Part shown: in pieces, positions 28,887 through 39,778 of the stretch
How the letters are laid out: every line of letters starts with the position of its first letter
How positions within the stretch are numbered: the first letter of the stretch is position 1
From: Pochonia chlamydosporia 170
Lineage: Eukaryota > Ascomycota > Sordariomycetes > Hypocreales > Clavicipitaceae
Direction of reading: 5' to 3'
NCBI RefSeq assembly: GCF_001653235.2
Contig: NC_035794.1
Coordinates: 4,278,001 to 4,342,000 of the forward strand
Length of the DNA: 64,000 nucleotides
Translations under genes and position numbers: made by a program
Notes under the pieces: generated by a model
Databases searched by the model: none
The model's input: the letters and a program-made list of their open reading frames with translations, nothing else
Told to the model about the DNA's origin: nothing

Positions 28887-30541
28887 ATGGCGCCGTCTCA
28901 ATCTCATCAGCATGGCGCGCTGGCCGACATGACAAGTGCGCAAGCCAAGGGGTTCTCATGGCTGTCAAATGCAGGAATTGTCAAGCTCAACCTGATGCTA
29001 TTGCTTTTTCAGGTTTCTAGTTACGCGACAGGATATGACGGCTCAATGATGAATGGGCTTCAGTCCTTAGATAACTGGAAGGACTATTTCAATGACCCTA
29101 GCGCATCGCAACTTGGCCTGTGAGTATTGTCTTGGGCTACGAGTCAGAAAGTTCGACTATGCTAACAATACACAGACTAAATGCTATTCAGAATGTCGGC
29201 CAACTGGTTGCGCTTCCATTTTGCGCCATAAGCTGCGACAAATTTGGCCGTCGTCCCGTGCTGGTGGCCAGTGCCGTCCTTTTGCTCCTCGGAGTTGTGC
29301 TTCAAGCTGCTGCACAAAATACCGGAATGTTCATTGCAGCAAGAGGAATAATTGGTCTCGGGTTGGCCTTCAATATCACTGCGGCACCTCTCCTTCTACT
29401 GGAACTTGCATATCCCCAGCAACAAGGCCCAGTCGTTGGCATTTATAATAGTTTGTGGAATTTGGGTGCACTTAGCGCAGCCTGGGTTACTTTTGGAACG
29501 TTCCGAATCGGCAACACCTGGTCTTGGCGAGTCCCTTCACTGCTACAAGGCGCGTCCAGCGTCTTGCAGATTTGTCTCTGTTGGCTGGTTGATGAGTCTC
29601 CCCGTTGGCTCATCTCGCAAGAACGAGATGACGAGGCAAGAAAGCTCATCACAAAGTATCATGCAAATGGCGACGATGCTCACCCAATAGTTGCCTTGGA
29701 AATGGAAGAAATCCGAGTTGCTTTGCGCCTTGAGGCTGAATATAACAAGACCACCTCGTATCTATCTTTTTTTAAGACCAAGGGTAATCGACGGCGATTC
29801 TTCATCATTCTTTCAGTCGGCTTCTTCTCGCAGTGGAGCGGCAATGGACTTATTTCTTATTACCTAACTTTGATTCTCAACTCCATCGGCTACACATCTG
29901 AGGATACCCAGACTCTTATAAATGCCTTACTAACGGTTTGGAGCATGGTTTGGAGTCTATTCTTTTCGGCTGTCATCAACAAGTTCGGCAGGCGCACCAT
30001 GTTTCTCGCGTCAACGGCTGGTTGTCTTGTTGTATACATTGTTTGGACGGCGCTTGAGGCCACTTACGAAAAGCAGACGGCCCTGGATGGTGAAGGTGGT
30101 GGTCCTTACGCAAAAGCTGTCCTTGCCATGATTTTCCTGTTCAACTTCGCATACAGCATAGGCTGGACACCTTTGCAGGTCGCCTATGTTATTGAAATCC
30201 TGCCGTTCAACCTTCGTGCCAGGGGACTTGTCCTATACAACCTATTTGTGGCTTTGGCACTCATCTTTAATCAGTATGTGAATCCTATTGGTGTGGAAAA
30301 CTCCGGATGGAAGTACTACATCATGTACGACGTTTGGCTAGCGTTTGAGCTCCTTGTCGTGTATTTTCTTTTTGTTGAGACTGGCTCACTTAGTTTGGAA
30401 GAAACGGCAGCGGTTCTCGATGGAGAGGACTACGGAAAGAGGCTGGAAGCCGAAACGGTTCACAATGCGGAGAAATCGGATGCTTTGGTGTACCAGATTA
30501 CCAATGAAGCAGCAGACAAGAAGGGAGATGCCGTTGCTTGA
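28887..30541 (+). CDS. MFS sugar porter (12 TM)
   Basis: Two exons (28887-29119, 29176-30541) give 532 residues. Sugar-porter signatures are all present: SSYATGYDGSMMNG in helix 1, DKFGRRPVLVAS after helix 2, DESPRWLISQ before the central loop, NKFGRRTMFL after helix 8 and IEILPFNLRARGL after helix 10. The layout matches fungal lactose-permease/hexose transporters of the plasma membrane. The start was set at MAPSQSHQH, the first ATG in frame. It is convergent with the kinase gene and downstream of the chitosanase, so glucosamine, chito-oligomers or another sugar could be the cargo; sequence does not decide. Confidence 0.92.
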
Positions 30542-30881
30542 ACACCTTGCGCCGTATGTCTTGAATTGTGAGATACAGATAGCACAGAATTTGAGCAGTT
30601 TAACATTGTCTTCTCTTGCTTGTTGCACACACATAGGTGTTCGCTCTTTTGAATATATAAAGTCAACTAACACCATAAAATAGGCACGGTACGGAGAAGT
30701 GCTCTCACGTCTAAACCAAGGCAATACACAGTAGCATGGGATGCCAGATTCCCCTCACAGTTAGCATTATTACTATCTATGTTCGTGTACAGGGTCCTCT
30801 AGCCAAAGTTCTTGCCGTCCGATTTATGCGAAGAATGATGCAAATGTATCTACAATGTGTTTTCTATTATTCCAACGCACT
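30542..30881. other. convergent 3' region between porter and kinase
   Basis: About 340 bp of shared 3' flank; GAATATATAAA near 30650 may belong to 3'-end signals. Nothing else is seen. Confidence 0.4.
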
Positions 30882-32552
30882 TTACAATCCTGCATGAGCC
30901 ACCAGCGCAGCGCCCAAACTAGATCCATCTCTTGTCAAACGAAATCGAACCCTTGCTTCGCCAGCCAGACCAATATCTGGTACATCTCGTAGTGCTTCTC
31001 GGATTTCTGCTTCAAAAGTCGGATAAAACTCGAACAGGGACCCATCGACGCCGATGACAATCATCTCATTCTCGGGAACAAGTGAGTCAGTCCTATTCGA
31101 TGAGGAATAAGAAAACACTTCTTCTACGTCTCTTGGCCAACATAGTAGAATCTTGGCATAAGACATCAGTGATGATATGAAGCCTCTGCTTCGCTTGTGT
31201 CCTAATTCATTGGCCCTGAACAAGATATCCGACGGTTTTGTGATGTTACGCAGTCTGCCTGACTGGATAATGAGCGCAGCAATGGCAGCCCCAGACAGGC
31301 GAGCGGCGCGTCGTACTATGGCCTTCGTCAAAGAACGAACCATGTGGGCATCAGCTTGGCTCACGCCTTCCGCGTCTAGCGTTTGCTCAATGCATACAAT
31401 GGAGGCTTGTAGGCTATCACTGCAATCATTTGCAAGCGAAGAAAGAAAAGGTCCGCTTAAAGCATACGGTTTGTGTAATGTCGAGGAGCCTTCGAACGTG
31501 CATGTGAGAGCTCCATCTTCCGAGGCCTTCAATATAGCCAACCTTGTGAGTTCTGCCAGGTACATTCCGGAAACTCTCTTTTCGAAGAGTTGTTCATTGG
31601 GATTGGTGGATGTTTCGTCTAGAGTCTTATCATGTATTGTGCACGGCAACATTTCCGGGTGTTCGTCGTACCAACCTCCCCATTCCGAATTTATGACCAT
31701 CACATCTTTGTCGTTTCCCCGACCTTGGTGAGCACCGCGCAACTTGGTAATGTTTTCTAACTTTTCAGTATATGCAGCATTTGTCCCTGTTCCGAATATT
31801 ATTCCGGCAAGAGGCGACACACTTCCTCCGCAAGCATATGCCTCTGCTGCCAGAGTACTGACACTGTCACTTGTAAGTGCGACGGCAGTAACACGCAGCC
31901 CAAGCCTGTCGATGGCTTTTTGCAGCATACCACAGGGATCTTGGCCGATTGCGTCGGGAATATCCCAGCCCTTGTCCCACTGAAGCATTCTTCCCTCTGT
32001 GAGGGAAATGGTTTCGTAAGTGAAGCTAAAAGTGAACGCCAACTTGAGAGCCTTCTCATTCAAGGGACTGCTTCGTTCCCCCTTTTCACCAGTGCCATGG
32101 CCAGATGTTGAGTTGGTATCAAGGAATTGCTTAATTCTCGATGCAATAAAGTCGAAAAGTGGTTTGTGACTGGAGTTGACCATATGCTCCCGTGGTACGA
32201 TATGTTTTGACTGCAGTATCTTGTATGTTGAATTCCCTTGAAGATCGACCAGGCAGATTCTGCAATTCGTCCCGCCGAGGTCAACAGCAAGAAACTGTCC
32301 AACCTCGGAGCCGGTTGGAAGCTTGGTGACAAATGATGGTATTTGTGTAGCACCATGGCATGCCAGCAGCTCATCTGTCTATTGTCAGCTTCCTATTAAT
32401 CCGGTCATTGACCTTGTCTTTGCTCTGTGAGAAGCAACATCCTTGGAATTTAACCTACTCATGCGGGTGATAGAATGCTTTGCAAGAATGCTCACATCTT
32501 CAGAGCTCAAATCAAATGACCCGGCCATATCGTTGGTGACTGGTGGCATCAT
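30882..32552 (-). CDS. hexokinase-family sugar kinase
   Basis: Two exons (32552-32459 and 32374-30882, joined over an 84-bp GTAGGT...ACAG intron) give 528 residues, slightly long for a fungal hexokinase. The phosphate-1 motif is FLAVDLGGTNCRICLVDL. The sugar site LAFTFSFTYETISLTEGRML is diverged from canonical LGFTFSFPxxQ. TSDSVSTLAAEAY replaces NDTVGTL but keeps the catalytic Asp, INSEWGGW replaces INTEWG, and the adenosine motif is GSSLGAALVAH. These shifts set it apart from housekeeping hexokinase and suggest a GlcNAc-, GlcN- or other special sugar kinase, or a regulatory member. The start could instead be 24 bases downstream (MAGSFDLS). It neighbours a chitosanase and a sugar porter and is divergent from a regulator. 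Confidence 0.85.
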
Positions 32553-33286
32553 GTACACTCTTGATTCACGTCTTGGCGCCGCCCTAGCTGCCAACGTGTC
32601 AAACAATGTGCGAATGTCTCATTTCCAAAGCAACCTTGGCAACGTATCGTTCAGTGTTGAAGCACCAGAGCCCTCATGTAGTAAATGCAGCGTCGTATCA
32701 TTTTTGTTTTTCTTGTCATTGCAAGCTTTGCTGCTCATCCCGTAATTCCCATACAAGTCGTTTGCATGACCGAAATCACCGGGTTGGTCCGGTCGAACCG
32801 GTATTGACCGGATTTTGCCGGAGATGAAACCCAACTCATGATCATTGGTGGCAAATTGGGTTCTTGAAGTGGATTCACTTATCCCAAATTGGTCATTGTC
32901 CAGGAAGAAAGTCGACTGTGAGCAACCCACTTCTCAAATGATAGGGGTCTACCATCAAGATTGGCATGATCATGCCTACTGGGTGCTTTCGTGTGGCTGA
33001 ATCGTGGAGCAAAGTACCTGCATGTTTTGGGGTAGATCGCCGTCTCCAAGTTCTTCAGGCATATCTCTCACGTGGTCGTGAGCTTCCCGGCTTATGCCCC
33101 CCGCAAACAAGTCAAGTCGGTTTTAATGTTCCCATGCAATTCTAATGTCTGACTGACCCACCAACCCTCATAAACGCTCTTCACATCGTTGAAACCATTT
33201 CAGGATACAAGCAAGGCACTCGATGAAAGCACTTCGATATCCGAGAGCTTCCGTCACTCACGTCGATCCTAGACACATTTCAAAAA
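32553..33286. other. divergent promoter region between kinase and regulator
   Basis: About 0.73 kb shared by two diverging genes. It contains the CCGG array described separately; no gene is supported. Confidence 0.45.
32779..32821. promoter_or_regulatory. five CCGG tetramers at helical spacing
   Basis: CCGG begins at 32779, 32789, 32798, 32808 and 32818, steps of 10, 9, 10 and 10 bp. CGG/CCG half-sites are the usual targets of Zn2Cys6 factors, and a Zn2Cys6 gene starts about 465 bp away. An operator for that factor is a reasonable inference. Confidence 0.4.
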
Positions 33287-35139
33287 ATGGAGGACGAATC
33301 TTCGGAGCCAAAAGCTCGCAAAGCCTGCAGTCTGTCATGTTCAGTTCTTGCCTTGGTGTTGGTTCCACGCCCCGCTAACAGTCCGTAGTTAACTGTCGTA
33401 GACAGAAGATGAAATGCAGGATGGACACAGGTAACACTTGTCGCAGATGTCAACGCGCTGGACTGCCTTGTATTTTCGTGCCGCGTGCCAATGCGTCCGC
33501 GTTGATGGTTCCGGCTTCTCTCCCGCTCGGGGAATTACAATCGTCAGATGTAACGAGAGATTTGCTCCAAAGAGTCAAAGCTATTGAGGACCATTTGGGG
33601 TTAAGCAGTGTTCCAAAGCAAGTAAGCCAGGAGCCCAAGGTTGGAGAAATTGTAGAGCCGTGGTATGACGATGAACCCCTGGATAAGCTCTGGGAGGCGT
33701 CTGCAGTGTTGGAAAGATGTGTTCCTGGACCACGAGATGGTCCGCATTGGCGAAGAAGCAATATAAGGCACCTCTGGAAAACGTAAGAACAGCCCATAGC
33801 CACCAGACTACGTTGTAATTTTGGTTAACAATGACAGATTTCACGACAAGATGCCTGGACTTCACTTTTTGCCAAGCAAGCAAAAATTTTCTTCTCCCGG
33901 GCCGATTCTTCTTGCTGCTATGCTTTACTGCTCAAGTGTCCGTGGTGCTCCAGAGCACGCAGCTATTGCACCTGGATACTTCACAATCTTATGCTGTGCT
34001 ATCTCGCAACTTAGCATACCTTGTAGTGAGATTGGCCTGCCTCTCACAAGCCTGGAGGGGGCCGAAGAGTATGCATTCCAGGTGGTGCTTGGGCTCGTTC
34101 TTGCTGGACTTTTGAATGAAGGCAACATTCGCGAAACGGGGATATGGATATCCATCGCATACAGGCTAGTACTGGAGCACTGCCCTCCCCAGGTTGATGA
34201 GAGATACTGTGACTGGCGGAGATTATTCAACGGCGTGCAGATAGTCGACTTGGAGCATGCGTCACTCCATCTGTCTTCACCAGTCATCCCAATAGAGCCG
34301 CCTCTCGCTGTGTTGCAGGTTTCACACAGAGATCAGCTGTACCGCCTCTCCCGCATGATGCACACTGGCTTGTCGCATTTCTCCGGGCGCGGCTTGCCAA
34401 CGATATGGTCTTGTTTTTCCGGCGATGTTACCGACGCTACGTCTTCGCCTGACCCATTCAGCCCTGTTGATGCTGCCGTCATCCGCGACTGGGCCAGAAA
34501 TCTGGATGATTGGTTGGTTGAATTTACGAAGACTGGTGATGACTTGGATTCACAGAGAAAAACTGTCTTTCGACAGTATGTCCTTCATCGATTAGTCGTT
34601 TTGTCAATCTATCACCCTGCCAAGGGCTGCAACCTGCGTTCGAGTAGCATCTCACTGAATGAACAACATGAATTACTAGTTTCGGCCCGGGCTACTCTGA
34701 AGCTACACTACAATGACAAGTCTATATGGTCAAACTGGGACTTGGTGATTATATCTTGGGCTGCTTTAATTGTCATCCATGGCATTGAGGCAGGTGTTGG
34801 CGAGTCAGATGGTGAGTTGTTTCACCGTGCTGTACAATGAGAACCTTCATGTCTAACGATCTACCAGATTTGCGAAACATTCGGGTTCATTTGGACATGC
34901 TTCAGGACACCAATGAGCCGATCCCAAACCTGCGTACAAAGCTGGCGGCTATTTTAGAGCAGAACATACAGAGACTGCACACGCCAAGCCCTTCTGCAAC
35001 GAACCATATGCCAATGCAACCGTTGAATTCCGGCATGAACCTTGATTATTCCTGGCAGATCTTTGACCAAGCAATCATGTCCGAAGTCATGGATCCGTTT
35101 TGGCTCAGGACAGCGGAGATACAGCACAATATTCAATGA
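33287..35139 (+). CDS. Zn2Cys6 transcription factor with fungal-specific TF domain
   Basis: Four exons (33287-33329, 33389-33782, 33838-34811, 34868-35139) give 560 residues. The join of exons 1 and 2 forms the zinc cluster (KACINCRRQKMKC, then CRRCQRAGLPC), with the intron again inside the cluster. The downstream region, from LHFLPSKQKFSSPGPILLAA through ETGIWISIAYRLVLEHCPP, is the fungal-specific TF domain. Divergent from the sugar kinase across a promoter with a CCGG array, it is a candidate regulator of the kinase/porter/chitosanase group. Confidence 0.87.
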
Positions 35140-35265
35140 TGTTACGCTAGTTTTGTTTATAGCATAATGCGCGCTACCCCGGACGAGTAGCTAGTACGAG
35201 GGTGTCACTAATATTGGAACAATTACTAAAGCATCGTTATTTTCCTCCAAAACCACCTTCTCAAT

Positions 35266-36815
35266 CTACTTGCTTATAGTCATGAAGCCAAATACAGCAC
35301 CAGCACCTCCTAATATTAAGAGGGTGACGACGCTGGCGCCCACTTTGTCTCCTACCGTAACTGGATGGACATTTAGTTGGAAGTCGTCGGCTCCAGACCC
35401 CGCGTTCGCATTTCCTTTGGATATTCCTCCAGACTCTGCCGTTGCCGGCGCCTTGGCTGCGACATGGGCGAGTTGAGAAGACACTGCTGCTAGCACGCTC
35501 ATTTCCTGACCAGCGCCAGTTTGTCCATCATACTTGCCGCTAGCCCATTTGAATCCACATTGTCTACCATTAGTGCCACCAGTACATTGTTTAATGGCGG
35601 CTGTTGCGGATGTTTTGAGCACTGGGTTTATCGTCTGAGCAGTAAACGGCGCCAGCAGAGTAATATACGAATACCAGCGATGCAGAAAGCCCTTGTAGGT
35701 AATCATATCGGTGGTACAGGTACCTGCATTTTCGCACGCTATTTCGACAGCGATCCCATCTGGAAAGAAAGTTTTGAGGCCGTAATCTACAAGCTTCGTA
35801 ACTCTATCCTCCCAAACCTGATCCTTGGTCTGGCAAAATCATCAACAAAAGTGCCCTTGAGGAGAGTGGGGTTTCTTGTCCTTGTTTGCTTACTGCATTA
35901 TACATATACGCTGCTCCTAGAGCGAATACGCCGTTATTGTAGGAAAATTCGGCCTTGTTGATATCCGTACAATTATCGTCGACGTTTGCTCCATCGTAAA
36001 TAGCGTAGGTCTCATTATTTAGAAAGCCAACACTTTCCATCCAATTCCATGTTTTGTTAACCCAGTCAGAGAACGTGCTATTGCCAGTATACCGATACAG
36101 TCGCGCTCCCAGGTTTAAGAAGCAGCCGTTGGCGATGCTTGCCTTGTAGTTATAACCATTATTCGCGAATGGGATTTGCCACCGCAGACCACCTCCACAC
36201 GTTTTATCATGCCTGTCCGGGCTTGCCTGAGTGTTAAAAACAGCTTGTGCAAGAGCAAGCCACTGGGGTTTGTCTGAGGGCGGGTTGGGGAAAATCATCT
36301 CGGCAGCGCTCATAGCAGACATTCCCCAAAAGCCCTGATCGTCGTTTCCTAAAGACGCAGTAACATTAGGCGGCATATATGCGTCATTCGGTCCAACCTG
36401 CCATTGCATGGCTTGCATAATATCATCATTATAACTTGGATCCCCCGTCCAAGCCCAGTAGTCAATAAGTGTCCCCCACATTGCCCCGGCTTCCCACCAG
36501 TAGTAAGGACCAGCAGGAGGCGGCCCAGGAAGGATTCCTGGTGTCTGGCCGGAAAGGTTTCCTTTATAGTACTGCATCAAGTCCCAAGCCAGCGTGCTGG
36601 CACTCTGTTTAATTTCATCTATGGGAAATGATGGTTAGAGGAGTTGTTACTGGATGTCAGGGCATTCTTTCAAAGGTGTTTTGCGGCTGAGGCAACTGGA
36701 AACATGGTCCAACCTTACCATTGGAATTGAGAGAGAATGGCGAGACGGCAACCGAGAAACCAGGCGCCATAGTTAATATGATGAGAAGAATGGATGAAGA
36801 CAGTTGGCACTCCAT
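35266..36815 (-). CDS. GH76 mannan endo-1,6-alpha-mannosidase (DCW1/DFG5-like)
   Basis: Three exons (36815-36719, 36618-35894, 35829-35266) give 461 residues. A signal peptide (SSSILLIILTMAPGFSVAV) leads into the GH76 barrel: LMQYYKGNLSGQTPGILPG, YYWWEAGAMWGTLIDYW, and LGNDDQGFWGMSAMSAAE with the paired Asp of the family, then CGGGLRWQI and FSYNNGVFALGAAYMYN. The C-terminus has a Ser/Gly-rich stretch followed by a hydrophobic tail (VVTLLILGGAGAVFGF), consistent with a GPI or membrane anchor. Family role: cross-linking GPI mannoproteins into the wall or cutting alpha-1,6-mannan. Many N-glycosylation sequons are visible. It converges with the upstream regulator. Confidence 0.9.
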
Positions 36816-38620
36816 ATTGAGTTATGGCTGTGGTGCTTTTACTGAAAGCGAATTGTCATTGTTGTGACTTGTTTTACCGCCTCATTTGTAGAACATTGTG
36901 CTTTTCCCCCAGATGTTAAGGCATATGCACGTACTACAAGCTCAAAGGGTGTCTGTGGTTGGTAACAATGTGCGAGTACAGTCAAAGGTCAAAGAAAATT
37001 GCAAATAATATACAGAACAAGAAATGCGGATTGCATCAAAGCACTGCCCTAAGAGAACATTACAAAACAACATCTACCTTAAACTGGTTATTTATCTCTC
37101 ATATCCAACATCAGTAGTAGATGGGTTGCGTAACTGGCAATTGTCGACATGAGCAGGCAGTCAAACACGAAGTGGATGGGCCGACTTATCCGGTTTCGGA
37201 CTGGATCACGGCAAAGACGGCTGTCTCGCATTCTTTGTCTCCAGCTGCTACAACACGATGTGTCTAATAATATGGCTCATGAGGAAGGGTGGCTTGCCAG
37301 AGTGGCCATGCTGTCAGTTATTAGCGAAGTGGCCACATGCCGTTTCGTGGCCTCCAAAGGTGAATGAAAGGGCAGCTAATTAGTGAGCTCGTGTATGAGA
37401 TAGTGCCGAAACCCGATCGTGGCTTTGTTGTTCTGTATGGATCAAGTGATGGTCACCCAGCCCCGATTGTCGGTGGAACGATGCTGGATTGAGTTTCGGT
37501 TCGTGTGTAGTCGCAGTTAGGGCGAAACATTCGCTGTCCAAGATGACCAGACGCGCTTAACATCTTCCTGGCTTGCAATTTCGCTCACGCACTACTCCCT
37601 CTTCACAACAACTTTACCTTTGTGCGGCCGGAATTTAGGCCACACTATATAGCATCAAATGCCCTTGTACAACGAGTTGATCAAACACCTGCCCACCTAG
37701 ATGATGGCCGGTAAAGGTTACTCGTGGAGACAAGTAATGCTAGCATGGGAGACGAGTCGTTAGCTGGCTTACAATCTTTAATCCAAGGCACAGAAAATCC
37801 AAATTTTGGCTTGGTGTTGCCAAAACCTCGGTTTAGTACTCCCCGTAACCATTAGGCATCTTATATGAACGGATTGAACTTCTGCGAATAATAGGACTAC
37901 CTACTGTGATTGATGGTCTTTACCACTTCACTATGCGCCAACAATTTAGTTTGGCGCCTTTGCAAAGTTTTGGCTAAATTCGTGTTGTCTGTTGTGGACC
38001 CTCACAAGTCAAAAAATGGTTTGGTAGCCATGACTTCCCTGACCCGGAAAATCACTCTATTGCAATAGAACAAACAAAGCGGGAGGAGGGTGACGCAATG
38101 ATGCCTAGCTCAGACTGTAATGCTCATATCTTGTGTGCTGGAAGACAATTGGTCCCAGTGGCTGTTCGGAGGAGTGCTGGCATGGAGGTGATTTCGGCTT
38201 TATGCATCAACCAGTCTCGCAACCGGGCCGAAAGAGGAAATTGGGTCCGGTTTGGAGCAACCGCTGGAGATGGAGTCGGTAGAGAGCCTGTTGATGGATG
38301 AGATGGGGCCCCAAAGGACATTTCTTTTCTTCTTTCTGCAAGGGAAAAAACGGGATTCTCTCGCAGATATACTTTCTCTCAAGCTGGAAAACAAAAAGAG
38401 AAAAGATCTATATAAGCTGCTCACCATTAAGTAACCAACTGCTAGTGTTTTCGTCTTGGTTGCTTCACAAAATCTGATACCTTTTTTCTGCATTGTATGC
38501 CTATTCTCCCTCAGTTCTATTCGGCAGCACTCACACATTTCCGTGGTACAATACTTCTTATCTATTTGGCACCGGCTACGAACAGAACACAAATAAAGCA
38601 AAGCACGGAGAGAAAAGGAA
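36816..38620. other. long intergenic stretch, no supported gene
   Basis: About 1.8 kb between two diverging genes. Open frames at 37149-37367 and 38098-38434 lack motifs and splice partners. No RNA gene or repeat recognised. Confidence 0.45.
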
Positions 38621-39734
38621 ATGGGCAGTTACAGCGATATACCACAGCTTTTCGTTAATGACGGCCCCTTGGGTACCGAGAATGTAACACAGCTGCTCCC
38701 TTCGTCATGCGAGGAGCCGTTCGAAGTTCTACTCAATCGTTTGCACCAGCACGGCTACCTCTTTGTCAAAAAATTGCTTCCAAGAGAGGATGTTCTGCAA
38801 ATAAGAGAGAAGTATTTCGAGTACTTATCTCCCAGTGGTGTCCTCAAACCTGGGTCCCTTCCCGTGGATGGACTCTTTGACGATTCTCAGGATCCCGCGG
38901 CTTTCCCTGGCATTGGCGCTGGGTCTACTGGAGAGAATGGTCGACCAGGAGGGGATAAAGCTCAGCTCTTTGTTGATCTCGCAATCCAGGCGCACCGCGA
39001 GCTTTGGTACTCCGAAACATTCTGCCGCCATCCAACCCTGGCTAAATTTGTGGCGCAACTAACTGGCTGGGGAGAAAGGTCCATGCTGTTTCGCCGCAGT
39101 CTGTTGCGGAATAATATACCCGGAACCAAAGCTATCGGGGTTCATTACGATCAAATATTTCTCAGATGGGGAGATTTGTCGAATCTGACTGCATGGTGTC
39201 CGCTTGGTGATATCAGCATTGATGGAGGCGGCTTAATATACCTGGAAGGGAGTCAAGAGCTAGGCGAAAGGCTTGAGCAAGAATTCGCCGACAAATCCCA
39301 AAATGAAAACTTCTCGGAAGCACAAACAAAGAGTGCATTTAATTCCAACATGCTTGCTAATGGACTATTGTCTAACAACCCCGCTGAGTTTGGGAGACAG
39401 TATGGTAGGAGGTGGATGGCGGCAGACTACGAAGCAGGCGACGTGGTGTTGCATTTACCATACATGGTATGTTCAAGCTTTATATTCTTCTGCCAAAAAG
39501 CGCGTTTCTAAAACATATCATCTCGATCTGTCAGATCCACGCATCCACAATTAATCACAGCTCCAATAACGTCATTAGACTAGCAACGGACCTCCGATTT
39601 TGTGACAGCTCTAGGCCGTTTGACGAAAGATGGTGCAACTTCTTTGAAGTCGGGTAAGTGATCCGAATCTAAAATATTAGAACCGCGGGGACTCTCGCCA
39701 GCTGACGTTTCACATGCACAGGGATGGTGTATAA
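38621..39734 (+). CDS. phytanoyl-CoA dioxygenase (PhyH)-family Fe(II)/2-oxoglutarate oxygenase
   Basis: Three exons (38621-39466, 39535-39653, 39722-39734; the last is only 13 bases) give 325 residues. The start of the fold, LNRLHQHGYLFVKKLLPRED, is typical of PhyH proteins. The metal site HxD is seen as GVHYDQIFLRWG, and the distal His with the 2-oxoglutarate Arg is likely in IHASTINHSSNNVIRLATD, formed across the first intron. Related proteins hydroxylate acyl-CoAs or secondary metabolites, and the substrate is unknown here. It converges tail-to-tail (44 bp apart) with a Zn2Cys6 gene. No PTS1 or PTS2 was seen. Confidence 0.83.
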
Positions 39735-39778
39735 AGAGGCAGGGCTCCGTCGCATTGAAGTTGGACTTTGGGGATTCT

